Source: Porphyromonadaceae bacterium UBA2720 (lineage in GTDB: Bacteria; Bacteroidota; Bacteroidia; Bacteroidales; Muribaculaceae). From it: DNA of 19,779 nucleotides. Within the stretch, counting starts at the first letter, position 1. The number at the start of each line of letters is the position of its first letter. Made by a program: the position numbers and the translations under genes. Shown one piece after another: positions 6,616 to 14,197 of this stretch. Where the stretch lies: NCBI GenBank assembly GCA_002353885.1, contig DEKO01000220.1, forward strand, positions 1 through 19,779. Reading direction: 5' to 3'. The notes under the pieces were generated by a model. That model saw only the letters and a program-made list of their open reading frames with translations, searched no databases and was not told the DNA's origin.

Positions 6616-9600
6616 ATGATGAAAAAACTATTCACTTTATTAACCCTCCTCACCATGGCCATCACCACCGCCTGGGCAGGAGAACAGACCATCACCATAT
6701 CCCGTAACGATGGGCAGTTTGACAATGCCCAGGGAGTCTATTATGCCTCGAAAGGTGGTGTGACGATGACCATGTCGGGTGGTATGAACAATGTCAACTT
6801 CTTGGTGCTGCGCCACCAGAATACGGTGACATTCCGATCGGCCAACTTTGCCATCAAGAAGATTGTATTCCACTGCCTTGACGATTTCGAGGAAGGTAAT
6901 AATGATGTATTCTATTGGGGGCCGACTACCATGAATGTCATGCCCGTGAACTATAAGCCTGCTGGTTCCAGTACAACAACAGCAGTGGTTCCGGGCAAGT
7001 TTACTGCCAGTGGCTATGATGGCACTTGGGTTTCATCTTTCTCCGGTACCTGGACTTCAACTTTCCGCCCCACCAATGGGTCAGGCACCGAGACAAGAAC
7101 TCATACAAGTTTTGCCAATGGTTGGCCAGCAGGCAATCAGTTGATTTTTGGTAGCTTGGGCAAGCCTGTTCGTTTCTCATCAATTGACATTGTTATCGAG
7201 AAAGAAGATGGTGACATCTATGAGTTGGTTACAAACAACAGCCAAGTTACCACAGGTGTTAACTATTTGTTGGTAGGTCGTGCAACTTCTACAACGTTAA
7301 AAGGACGTGCGATGAGCGTTTACAATAGCGATCCAGATGTTCCAAGTAACGGTAATATATTATCAACACAGGTTGACCTGTTGGATAATGGATATCGAGT
7401 AAAAGCTAATGATTCTGTTCAATTTATACATTTAAGAGCAACGTCGGATACTGAATTCCCATGGTATTTAGGTGCTAACGATACTCAGTCTTTCAGGACA
7501 AATAAAACAAGTACAGGAAGTGGTTATAATAAAGGTTATCAATTATTACTAGAATCGAATCCAGCAAGTAACAATACCAATCGGTGGCTGTTTTATACAA
7601 AAATAACAATAAATGGCGATGAAAGTTCCTTGAGTAGTTATAACCATAATGCAGTTATTAAGTATTATGATAAAACTTACAATACTGGTGGAACTGATTT
7701 TAGTGGTTTTGAGATAAGGCACAATAACGATTATAATTGGTTCAAAAATTTGGATGCATCGAATGGATCAATACGACAGCAAGTGTATCTTTATAAACCA
7801 TCGCAAAAATATAGAATAACATACGAGGTGAAGCCTGAAGTTTCTGCAGGAGAGACACCTTATGGCGAAATCTCGTTGCGTGATGGTGTAATTGTTGAGA
7901 ATGTTAATAATAATAACAACTATACATCTCAATTCTTAGAGACTGTATCGTTCATGGTTACTCCAGCCGATGGCAAAAAGATTTCTAACGTCACAATCCA
8001 GGCAGGCACTGAGACTATTGAACCACAGAGCGCGACGCACACCACTAATGGCACTCTCTACACCTTTGTGATGCCAGCCAACGATGTGCACATCATCGCA
8101 ACTTTTGAGGAGGTCGTGTATCACAATGTATACACCGTTGTGAAGCCCAACATTAATTATGGCAACATCTTCCTCACCGAGGGGTATGTGGTGCAGCAAG
8201 ACCAAGTCAAGTCGTTCGACGGCGAGAACATCGTGTTTAACATTACAGCTAACCCCAAAGATCCGGAGAATGAGAATTCCGAACTCTACGACCTCTATTC
8301 GGTGGTAGTGACAAAGACAGCCACAGGCGAGAAAATTCCCTACACTTATGCAGATGGCAACTATAGCTTCACAATGCCCGATTGTGAGGTCACCATCACC
8401 GCAACCTTTGTCTACGAGAATGGCGCTCCACTCTATTTGCTAGGTACTGCCAATGGTAATGAAACCTGGTTGCCTTATGGCCCGCGTTTCAATTATGATC
8501 CGGATGCCCAACAATATTATCTCGATGTCTACTTCAAGGGAACCGGCAACTATGGTGACCAGACTGGCGACAGCAATGGCTACTTTAGTTTTGTATGGAA
8601 GCAGGCATCAGAATGGAATGATATTAACAACCAGAATCCGCCGGTGCGTGGCGTGCCTACAGAGAACAATCTGCTTGTTGACACCAGTACAGGTGGCTAT
8701 CGGTTGTATTATCAGGGTATGGACAATCTTCCCAACACTTTCTCTGAGAACAACGCCTACAAGATTCCAGCCGGCATCTATCGCTTCTATGTGAAGTCTT
8801 ATGGTTATCAAAACGATTGGCTTTACATCACCAAGACTGACCCCACTCTCACATTTAACCCTGCAGGTGGCACTGCCGATGCTCCTGAGCAGGTGTCGAA
8901 AGGGCAGACGGTGACGCTTGCCGGTGACCTGTATAGCAAGATTATGGCCATCAATCCAGACGAATCGGCCACAAACTTCATGTACAAGGCTGTGAAGACC
9001 ATTGGTGACAACTCGACTGCCGAGACCGAGAACGCCACGGGTGCCACCACCGCCATCACCACGCTCACCGAGGTGAACGACGGCGAGACGGTGACCGAGC
9101 TGCACGGCTACAACTACCTGGGTTGGATTGTGGCTGACAACACAGCCTACTACAAAGTTATCGATACCTCGCTCAAGTGGATTGAGGAGAACGCTAACCC
9201 CGGTGACAATGTGGTGGTGTCGAACGAGCTGGTGGGCGTTTATCGCGCCAACAGCAGCCTCTGGTGCAAGGATCAGCTTCCCTACAAGTCTTACGATTAC
9301 CTCACGCCTTTCAGTCCCGACTATATGGCACAGTTCGATAAGCAAGGACGTTCGGTTGTGGGCTATGACAATGTCAACAGCATCTGGGACCAGAGCAACT
9401 GGGTGGAACTTGACTTCAGCAACCTGGAGAATGGTGCCGAACTGGCCGCATCGCTTCAGGGTAAGAAGATTCAGGCTGCCACGGTTAAGGGAGTATACAC
9501 CAAGCCTAACCACAAGATTGTGCTCACAAGTGCGCCTGCTGAGGGCGAGGCCAATGCCTATGCGCCCAACACGTTCAGCCCTGTTAACTTCATGGCTAAG

Positions 9601-10200
9601 AATTTGGATGAGGATGGAGCAGTGAGTGCAATGGTTAATGAGGATGGAACGAACCCACATTTCTTCTTCCTCAACCCCAAGGTGCAGGAATATGGCGTAG
9701 TGACCAATGCCGTTTGGGTGGATAACAATACGTTTGTCGTTCCGGCTCGGAGTGCTGATTATACGATCAATGGTCACAACTTCGATGGCGCGTTCACGGT
9801 TGACTGGTCGCTCAACAACTGGGATTGCTTCAACGAAGACCAACCGCAAGACCAGAGTGCTAAACTGAATGAGAAGGAAGTTCAAGAAGGTCCGCAGGCT
9901 TATCAATTCCACGCCATCATCCGCAAGCCCGAGACGAATGGTTCATCACGTGTGATGGAAAATGTGCCCGGTAAAGATGTGCAGCCCGATGGCACCTATC
10001 TGGTTTATCCGCTCGACTTAATTGTTAATACCAGCCACATCGTCACCGCCGTGCAGACGGTCGGTGGTGCGAAGGCCGTGCAGAGCGTGACCTATTGCGA
10101 CCTGGCTGGGCGCATGAGCAGCAAGCCCTTCGCTGGCATTAACATCGTGGTCACACGCTACACCGATGGCACGGTCAAGACTAGCAAGCTTGTTTTCTAG
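6616..10200 (+). CDS. Large modular exported protein with T9SS C-terminal sorting domain
   Basis: Encodes 1194 residues. A signal peptide (MMKKLFTLLTLLTMAITTAWA) is followed by a beta-rich N-terminal domain (about 22-200). Residues ~205-395 resemble a Bacteroidota surface-protein module that ends in a VYLYKP-like motif. Two InlB B-repeat-like domains follow (about 396-499 and 502-602), each closing with a motif of the kind YTFVMPANDVHIIATFEE or YSFTMPDCEVTITATF. A further domain starts at APLYLLGTANGNETWLP (~604-740), then a beta-rich region. The last ~48 residues (from ~1147) have the T9SS type-A-like pattern: CDLAGRMSS, a central GINIVVTRYTDG, and a Lys-containing hydrophobic end (KTSKLVF). 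That predicts export by the GldKLMN machine encoded upstream and release or attachment at the surface. No catalytic motif was recognised, so adhesion or glycan binding is only a guess. The coding DNA of ~7200-7950 is much more AT-rich than the rest. Two adjacent ATGs (6616, 6619) are possible starts. Confidence 0.85.
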   Translation: MMKKLFTLLTLLTMAITTAWAGEQTITISRNDGQFDNAQGVYYASKGGVTMTMSGGMNNVNFLVLRHQNTVTFRSANFAIKKIVFHCLDDFEEGNNDVFYWGPTTMNVMPVNYKPAGSSTTTAVVPGKFTASGYDGTWVSSFSGTWTSTFRPTNGSGTETRTHTSFANGWPAGNQLIFGSLGKPVRFSSIDIVIEKEDGDIYELVTNNSQVTTGVNYLLVGRATSTTLKGRAMSVYNSDPDVPSNGNILSTQVDLLDNGYRVKANDSVQFIHLRATSDTEFPWYLGANDTQSFRTNKTSTGSGYNKGYQLLLESNPASNNTNRWLFYTKITINGDESSLSSYNHNAVIKYYDKTYNTGGTDFSGFEIRHNNDYNWFKNLDASNGSIRQQVYLYKPSQKYRITYEVKPEVSAGETPYGEISLRDGVIVENVNNNNNYTSQFLETVSFMVTPADGKKISNVTIQAGTETIEPQSATHTTNGTLYTFVMPANDVHIIATFEEVVYHNVYTVVKPNINYGNIFLTEGYVVQQDQVKSFDGENIVFNITANPKDPENENSELYDLYSVVVTKTATGEKIPYTYADGNYSFTMPDCEVTITATFVYENGAPLYLLGTANGNETWLPYGPRFNYDPDAQQYYLDVYFKGTGNYGDQTGDSNGYFSFVWKQASEWNDINNQNPPVRGVPTENNLLVDTSTGGYRLYYQGMDNLPNTFSENNAYKIPAGIYRFYVKSYGYQNDWLYITKTDPTLTFNPAGGTADAPEQVSKGQTVTLAGDLYSKIMAINPDESATNFMYKAVKTIGDNSTAETENATGATTAITTLTEVNDGETVTELHGYNYLGWIVADNTAYYKVIDTSLKWIEENANPGDNVVVSNELVGVYRANSSLWCKDQLPYKSYDYLTPFSPDYMAQFDKQGRSVVGYDNVNSIWDQSNWVELDFSNLENGAELAASLQGKKIQAATVKGVYTKPNHKIVLTSAPAEGEANAYAPNTFSPVNFMAKNLDEDGAVSAMVNEDGTNPHFFFLNPKVQEYGVVTNAVWVDNNTFVVPARSADYTINGHNFDGAFTVDWSLNNWDCFNEDQPQDQSAKLNEKEVQEGPQAYQFHAIIRKPETNGSSRVMENVPGKDVQPDGTYLVYPLDLIVNTSHIVTAVQTVGGAKAVQSVTYCDLAGRMSSKPFAGINIVVTRYTDGTVKTSKLVF

Positions 10201-10233
10201 TTAATAGTTAAAAGTTCATCGTTAATAGTTTTC
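10199..10233 (+). repeat. 7-nt array (AGTTAAN type) at the stop of the cargo gene
   Basis: In register from the AG of the TAG stop: AGTTAAT, AGTTAAA, AGTTCAT, CGTTAAT, AGTTTTC. Same unit as the array after gldL, again anchored at the stop codon and running into a terminator. Confidence 0.75.
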
Positions 10234-10269
10234 CGCCTGGCAGTTCACACTGGCCAGGCGGCTTTTTTC
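10233..10269 (+). terminator. Intrinsic terminator after the cargo gene
   Basis: CCGCCTGGC (10233-10241) pairs with GCCAGGCGG (10253-10261), with possible inner pairing AGT/ACT, followed by a run of six Ts at 10263-10268. Confidence 0.9.
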
Positions 10270-10283
10270 ATCCGAGCCGCAAA

Positions 10284-10318
10284 ATTCTTCATTCTTAATC
10301 CTCAATTCTTCATTTAAA
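10284..10318 (+). repeat. 7-nt array (ATTCTTM type) upstream of the guaA promoter
   Basis: Units in register: ATTCTTC, ATTCTTA, ATCCTCA, ATTCTTC, ATTTAAA, joined to GTCG and the -7 box. The same module lies upstream of the Ig-like lipoprotein gene at 17310. Confidence 0.75.
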
Positions 10319-10323
10319 AGTCG

Positions 10324-10331
10324 TATCTTTG
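10324..10331 (+). promoter_or_regulatory. -7 box of guaA
   Basis: TATCTTTG matches TAnnTTTG; the ATG is 32 nt downstream. No clear -33 TTTG is visible because that position falls inside the 7-nt array. Confidence 0.65.
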
Positions 10332-10363
10332 CAGACCGAAAACCAAAAAACTCCATTCACCGC

Positions 10364-11908
10364 ATGCAACAGAAGATTATCATCCTCGACTTCGGGTCGC
10401 AGACCACTCAGCTCATTGGGCGACGGGTGCGCGAACTCGATACCTTCTGCGAGATTTTGCCTTACAACAAGTTCCCCGCCGATGACCCCGACGTGATCGG
10501 CGTCATCCTCAGTGGCTCACCCTTCTCGGTGCACGACCCCAAAGCCTTCCAGGTCGACCTCACGCAGTTTGTGGGCCGTGTGCCTGTGTTGGGCATCTGC
10601 TATGGCGCACAGTACATCGCCCACACCGGCGGTGGTTGCGTCGAGCACGCCGACAGCCGCGAGTATGGCCGTGCCCATCTGACCACTGTCGACACTGCCA
10701 ACCCGCTGTTCCGTGGCTTTGAGACGGGCTCGCAGGTGTGGATGAGCCATGGCGACACCATCACGGCCCTGCCTGCCGGCTGCCACACCATCGCATCGAC
10801 CGCCGATGTGCAGTTTGCCGCCTATGCCAGTGACACGCAACCGCTGTGGGCCGTGCAGTTCCACCCCGAGGTCTACCACTCGCTGCAAGGCAAGCAGCTG
10901 CTCAAGAACTTTGTCATCGACATTTGCGGCAGCAAGCAGCAGTGGAGTCCTGCATCATTTGTCGAGAGCACTGTCGCACAGCTCAAGCAGCAGTTGGGCA
11001 ACGACCGTGTCATCCTGGGACTGAGCGGTGGCGTCGACTCCAGCGTCTGTGCTGTGCTGCTCAACCGTGCCATCGGCGACCGGTTGACCTGCATCTTTGT
11101 CGACCACGGCATGTTGCGCAAAAACGAGTTCCAGAAGGTCATGGATGCCTACCAGGGGCTGGGCTTGAATGTGATTGGTGTCGATGCCAGCGACAAGTTC
11201 TTTGCCGACCTGGCCGGCGTCACCGACCCTGAGCAGAAGCGCAAAATCATCGGGCGCGACTTTGTCGAAGTCTTCAATGCCGAGGCTCACAAGATCACCG
11301 ACGCGCGATGGCTGGCACAGGGCACCATCTATCCCGACCGCATCGAGAGCCTCTCCATCACCGGCATGACCATCAAGAGCCACCACAACGTGGGCGGGCT
11401 GCCCAAGGAGATGCACCTGCAACTGTGCGAACCCTTGCAGTGGCTCTTCAAGGACGAGGTGCGCCGAGTGGGCTATCAGCTGGGCATGCCCGAGCGTCTC
11501 ATCAAGCGCCATCCCTTCCCCGGACCGGGGCTGGCGGTGCGCATCTTGGGCGACATCACCCGCGAGCGCGTGCGCACCCTCCAAGAGGCCGATGACATCT
11601 ACATCGAGTCGATGCTCAACTACATCTGCGACGACGGTGAGTGTCTCTACGACAAGGTGTGGCAAGCCGGTGCTGTGCTGCTCAGCACTGTGCGCAGCGT
11701 GGGCGTGATGGGCGATGAGCGCACCTACGAGCATCCCGTGGCACTGCGGGCCGTCACCAGCACCGATGCCATGACCGCCGACTGGGCACATCTGCCCTAC
11801 GACTTCATGGCACGCGTGAGCAACGAAATCATCAACAAGGTGCGTGGCGTCAACCGCGTGTGCTATGACATCTCGTCCAAGCCACCCGCAACCATCGAGT
11901 GGGAATGA
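10364..11908 (+). CDS. guaA: GMP synthase (glutamine-hydrolysing)
   Basis: Encodes 514 residues, full length. It converts XMP to GMP using ATP and glutamine, the last step of de novo GMP synthesis, in the cytoplasm. The N-terminal class I glutamine amidotransferase domain shows IIILDFGSQTTQLIGRRVRE, the nucleophile elbow VLGICYGAQ with catalytic C79, and H167/E169 in FHPEV. The ATP pyrophosphatase domain carries the P-loop LSGGVDSS (residues 220-227). Further markers are YPDRIES, PFPGPGLAVRI and the C-terminal dimerisation end PPATIEWE, which is nearly universal in the family. It is preceded by its own promoter. Its TGA stop is the first three bases of a 36-bp inverted repeat shared with the convergent miaA gene. 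Confidence 0.98.
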   Translation: MQQKIIILDFGSQTTQLIGRRVRELDTFCEILPYNKFPADDPDVIGVILSGSPFSVHDPKAFQVDLTQFVGRVPVLGICYGAQYIAHTGGGCVEHADSREYGRAHLTTVDTANPLFRGFETGSQVWMSHGDTITALPAGCHTIASTADVQFAAYASDTQPLWAVQFHPEVYHSLQGKQLLKNFVIDICGSKQQWSPASFVESTVAQLKQQLGNDRVILGLSGGVDSSVCAVLLNRAIGDRLTCIFVDHGMLRKNEFQKVMDAYQGLGLNVIGVDASDKFFADLAGVTDPEQKRKIIGRDFVEVFNAEAHKITDARWLAQGTIYPDRIESLSITGMTIKSHHNVGGLPKEMHLQLCEPLQWLFKDEVRRVGYQLGMPERLIKRHPFPGPGLAVRILGDITRERVRTLQEADDIYIESMLNYICDDGECLYDKVWQAGAVLLSTVRSVGVMGDERTYEHPVALRAVTSTDAMTADWAHLPYDFMARVSNEIINKVRGVNRVCYDISSKPPATIEWE

Positions 11909-11984
11909 TGCAATTGGGGACGGTTCTGTTTTGTATCATTTTAGGCAGAAATGATACAAAACAGAACCGTCCCCAATTGCATCA
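11906..11984. repeat. Perfect 36-bp inverted repeat from guaA stop to miaA stop
   Basis: 11906-11941 is the exact reverse complement of 11949-11984, with a 7-nt loop (TAGGCAG). Each arm begins TGATGCAATTGGGGACGG. The outer TGA of one arm is the guaA stop; the outer TGA of the other, read on minus, is the miaA stop. It can work as a bidirectional terminator for the convergent pair. The GGGGACGGTTCTGTTTTG core resembles dispersed REP/MITE-like palindromes I recall from other bacteria, which is memory and not a search result. Confidence 0.95.
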
Positions 11985-12851
11985 GAATCTCAACTTGTCG
12001 CAGGGCTGTTGCCACTGGATTTCGGGGTCGCGGCGCAGCCAGGTGAGCTGTTTCTTGGCATAGACGCGGGTATTCTTCTTGATGCGCTCGATGGCCGTCG
12101 TGCGGTCCATCGTCCCGTCGAGGTAGGCAAACATCTCCTTCAGTCCTACGGTGTTAAGCGCATTGAGGTGGCGCAATGGCAGCAGCCGGCGCGCCTCGTC
12201 CTCCAACCCAGCCTCGACCATGGCGTCGACGCGTCGGTTGATGCGGTCATACAGCTGGTCACGAGCCATGTTCAACCCGATTTTCACAATCTCAAACGGG
12301 CGTTCCTTTCGTCGGCCTGTGCGCAGGGTGGAGTAGGGCACGCCGGTCTGACGACACACTTCCACGGCATGGCACACACGCACTGTGTTGTGGCGGTCGA
12401 TGCTTGCGGCTAGCGACGGGTCCAGCTGCTCAAGTTCGGCCACTAGGCTCTCCAACCCCTGGCTGGCCAGTTGCTGCTTCACGGCCTGGCGCACCTCGGG
12501 GCTAATGTCGGGCATGTCGTCGATGCCGTTGCACACCGCGTCGACATACATCATCGACCCGCCGCACATCACTACCGTGTCGCTGCCGGCCCACAACTGA
12601 GGCAGCAGCGACATCACGTCCTGCTCATACTGCCAGGCGTTGTACGTTTCGTCCAGCTCCTTGCAGGCGACAAAGTGGTGAGGCACACGTGCCAGCTCGG
12701 CCGGGGTGGGCGCGGCAGTGGCGATGGGCATGCCGCGGTAGACCTGGCGCGAGTCGGCGTTGATGATGTGGCAGTGCAGCCGCTCGGCCAGCGCAATGGC
12801 GGCGGCGGTCTTGCCCACTGCCGTGGGACCTGTGATGACGATTAGCTTCAT
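11982..12851 (-). CDS. miaA: tRNA dimethylallyltransferase
   Basis: Encodes 289 residues, about the usual size. It transfers a dimethylallyl group to N6 of A37 in tRNAs that read codons starting with U, the first step to ms2i6A. The N-terminus has the P-loop ITGPTAVGKT, then INADSRQVYRGMPIATAAPT with the catalytic-type Asp of DSRQ, and PHHFVACKELDETYNAWQYEQD for substrate contact. Later markers are CGGSMMYVDAVCNG, RINRRVDAMVEAGLEDEARRL and the C-terminal IKKNTRVYAKKQLTWLRRD. It is convergent with guaA and divergent from the AI-2E gene, and has its own promoter 7 nt from the ATG. Confidence 0.97.
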   Translation of the reverse strand: MKLIVITGPTAVGKTAAAIALAERLHCHIINADSRQVYRGMPIATAAPTPAELARVPHHFVACKELDETYNAWQYEQDVMSLLPQLWAGSDTVVMCGGSMMYVDAVCNGIDDMPDISPEVRQAVKQQLASQGLESLVAELEQLDPSLAASIDRHNTVRVCHAVEVCRQTGVPYSTLRTGRRKERPFEIVKIGLNMARDQLYDRINRRVDAMVEAGLEDEARRLLPLRHLNALNTVGLKEMFAYLDGTMDRTTAIERIKKNTRVYAKKQLTWLRRDPEIQWQQPCDKLRF

Positions 12852-12858
12852 TTCACTG

Positions 12859-12890
12859 CAAAGTTACGATTAAGTGAGCGAAAAACCAAA
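12859..12890 (-). promoter_or_regulatory. miaA promoter
   Basis: On the minus strand, TAACTTTG (12866-12859) matches the -7 consensus and TTTG (12890-12887) lies 20 nt upstream as a good -33 element. The box ends 7 nt before the ATG, so the 5' leader is very short. Confidence 0.75.
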
Positions 12891-12917
12891 TCATTATTTG
12901 AGTTTTTCCGAACGTGA

Positions 12918-12942
12918 GTAACTTGGGCTCAGCCAAAGTTAC
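12918..12942. promoter_or_regulatory. 25-bp imperfect palindrome between divergent promoters
   Basis: GTAACTT (12918-12924) and AAGTTAC (12936-12942) flank GGCT-C-AGCC with one mismatched pair, giving a nearly symmetrical 25-bp site centred on 12930. It also contains a second minus-strand TAACTTTG (12941-12934). It could be a dimeric operator or a second miaA promoter; neither is proven. Confidence 0.4.
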
Positions 12943-12984
12943 AACTTTTTTCACCATTTTCTCATTATTGTCGGCAATATTTGC

Positions 12985-12992
12985 TAACTTTG
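12985..12992 (+). promoter_or_regulatory. -7 box of the AI-2E/MgtC transcription unit
   Basis: TAACTTTG matches TAnnTTTG. It lies downstream of the earliest in-frame ATG (12914), which argues that translation really starts at 13028. Confidence 0.65.
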
Positions 12993-12999
12993 CCGTGCT

Positions 13000-13027
13000 A
13001 TTCACAATTCTCAATTTCATAATAGAG
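13000..13027 (+). repeat. 7-nt array leading in register to the AI-2E ATG
   Basis: Units ATTCACA, ATTCTCA, ATTTCAT, AATAGAG run in steps of seven straight into ATG at 13028. It would make up nearly the whole 5' leader. Confidence 0.65.
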
Positions 13028-14197
13028 ATGGAAAAAAATGGAGTGAAAACCGGGGCTGAACCCATGGTCAGCGACCAAGTCAGGAAGTATGACTTCGATC
13101 GCGTGGTGCGCATGGTGCTCACCACGATAGGTGTAGTGTTGGCCATCGTCGTAATCGACTACCTTAGCCCGGTGCTCTTGCCCTTTGTCGTGGGATTTAT
13201 TCTGGCTTATATGCTCAACCCATTTGTCGAGTGGGTGCAGCGTGTGACACACATCCACAACCGCATGGCAGCGGTTGTTATCTCGCTTGTGTTGGTCATC
13301 GCATCGTGGGTGCTCGTGGGATGGTTGATCATCCCATACATTGCCGACGAGATTACCAGCATGACCAAGATGTTGGCACATTATGCCAAGGCCGAGTTCA
13401 AGATCCCCTATATCCCGCCTGAGGTACAGGAGTATATTCACAAGTATCTCGATATCAATCAGTTGGTCAATTTGCTGAGTAAAGAACAGTGGATGAAGGT
13501 GGTCGACCAGGTGGTCACCGGCACATGGAGCTTTGTGGGCGGGACGATGAGCATGATTCTCAACATCGTCTCATGGCTCATTGTTCTCCTCTACATGTTC
13601 TTTGTCCTCATCGATTACGACAAGCTCTCCAAGAGCCTCAAGGGAGCGATACCCAAGAAGTATCGGCGTCACTCGCTCACTGTCCTGCACGACGTGCAAG
13701 ACACCATGAGCCGCTACTTCCGCGGTCAGGCGTTGGTGTCGTTCTTCGTCGGTGTGATTTTTGCCATCGAGTTCTACATCATCGGTCTGCCCATGGCCAT
13801 TGTCTTCGGCCTGTTCATCGGTGTGCTCAACATGATTCCCTACTTGCAGCTCGTTTCCATTCCCATTGCGGCATTCCTCTGCCTGGTGGCCAGCGTGTCG
13901 ACCGGAGGCAGCTTCTGGGTGCTCTTCGGATGGACCGTCGGGGCTTATATCCTGTGCCAGATCATACAGGACATGGTGCTCATTCCCGGCATCATGAAGC
14001 AGCAGATGGGACTTAACCCGGCCATCATCTTCCTGGCTCTCTCAATCTGGGGCTATATGCTCGGACTGATTGGGTTGCTCATCGCCTTGCCCATGACCAC
14101 ACTCATCATCAGTTACTACTGCGAGTATGTTCTGCATCAGCCTAATCCTCTGCACCACAAGAGCGACAAGAATAAAACGAAGCAAAAGCAAAAATAG
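13028..14197 (+). CDS. AI-2E family transporter (putative permease)
   Basis: Encodes 389 residues from the chosen ATG. A start at 12914 would add 38 residues, but the -7 box (12985) and a 7-nt intergenic array lie inside that extension, so it was rejected. The protein is a polytopic membrane protein: a pair of N-terminal helices (VLTTIGVVLAIVVIDYL, LLPFVVGFILAYMLNPF), a third (AAVVISLVLVIASWVLVGWLI), a soluble helical stretch with PPEVQEYIHKYLD, and a C-terminal bundle ending in the family pattern around QDMVLIPGIMKQQMGLNPA and GLIGLLIALPMTTLI. The tail is Lys-rich (KSDKNKTKQKQK). The family was named for AI-2 export but also includes Na+/H+ antiporters, so the substrate is open. Its stop codon directly abuts the ATG of the MgtC-like gene, indicating one operon. 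Confidence 0.9.
   Translation: MEKNGVKTGAEPMVSDQVRKYDFDRVVRMVLTTIGVVLAIVVIDYLSPVLLPFVVGFILAYMLNPFVEWVQRVTHIHNRMAAVVISLVLVIASWVLVGWLIIPYIADEITSMTKMLAHYAKAEFKIPYIPPEVQEYIHKYLDINQLVNLLSKEQWMKVVDQVVTGTWSFVGGTMSMILNIVSWLIVLLYMFFVLIDYDKLSKSLKGAIPKKYRRHSLTVLHDVQDTMSRYFRGQALVSFFVGVIFAIEFYIIGLPMAIVFGLFIGVLNMIPYLQLVSIPIAAFLCLVASVSTGGSFWVLFGWTVGAYILCQIIQDMVLIPGIMKQQMGLNPAIIFLALSIWGYMLGLIGLLIALPMTTLIISYYCEYVLHQPNPLHHKSDKNKTKQKQK

Noticed and set aside
8608..9912. 434-codon minus-strand frame inside the cargo gene
   Set aside because: It is antisense to a well-supported frame; the sequence shows no motif, signal or promoter, and such frames are expected opposite GC-rich genes.
10955..11791. 278-codon minus-strand frame opposite guaA
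   Set aside because: His/Val/Asp-rich translation typical of a shadow frame; guaA is unambiguous on +.
12914..13027. 38-codon N-terminal extension of the AI-2E protein
   Set aside because: The likely -7 box and a 7-nt intergenic array lie within it, so the ATG at 13028 is the better start.
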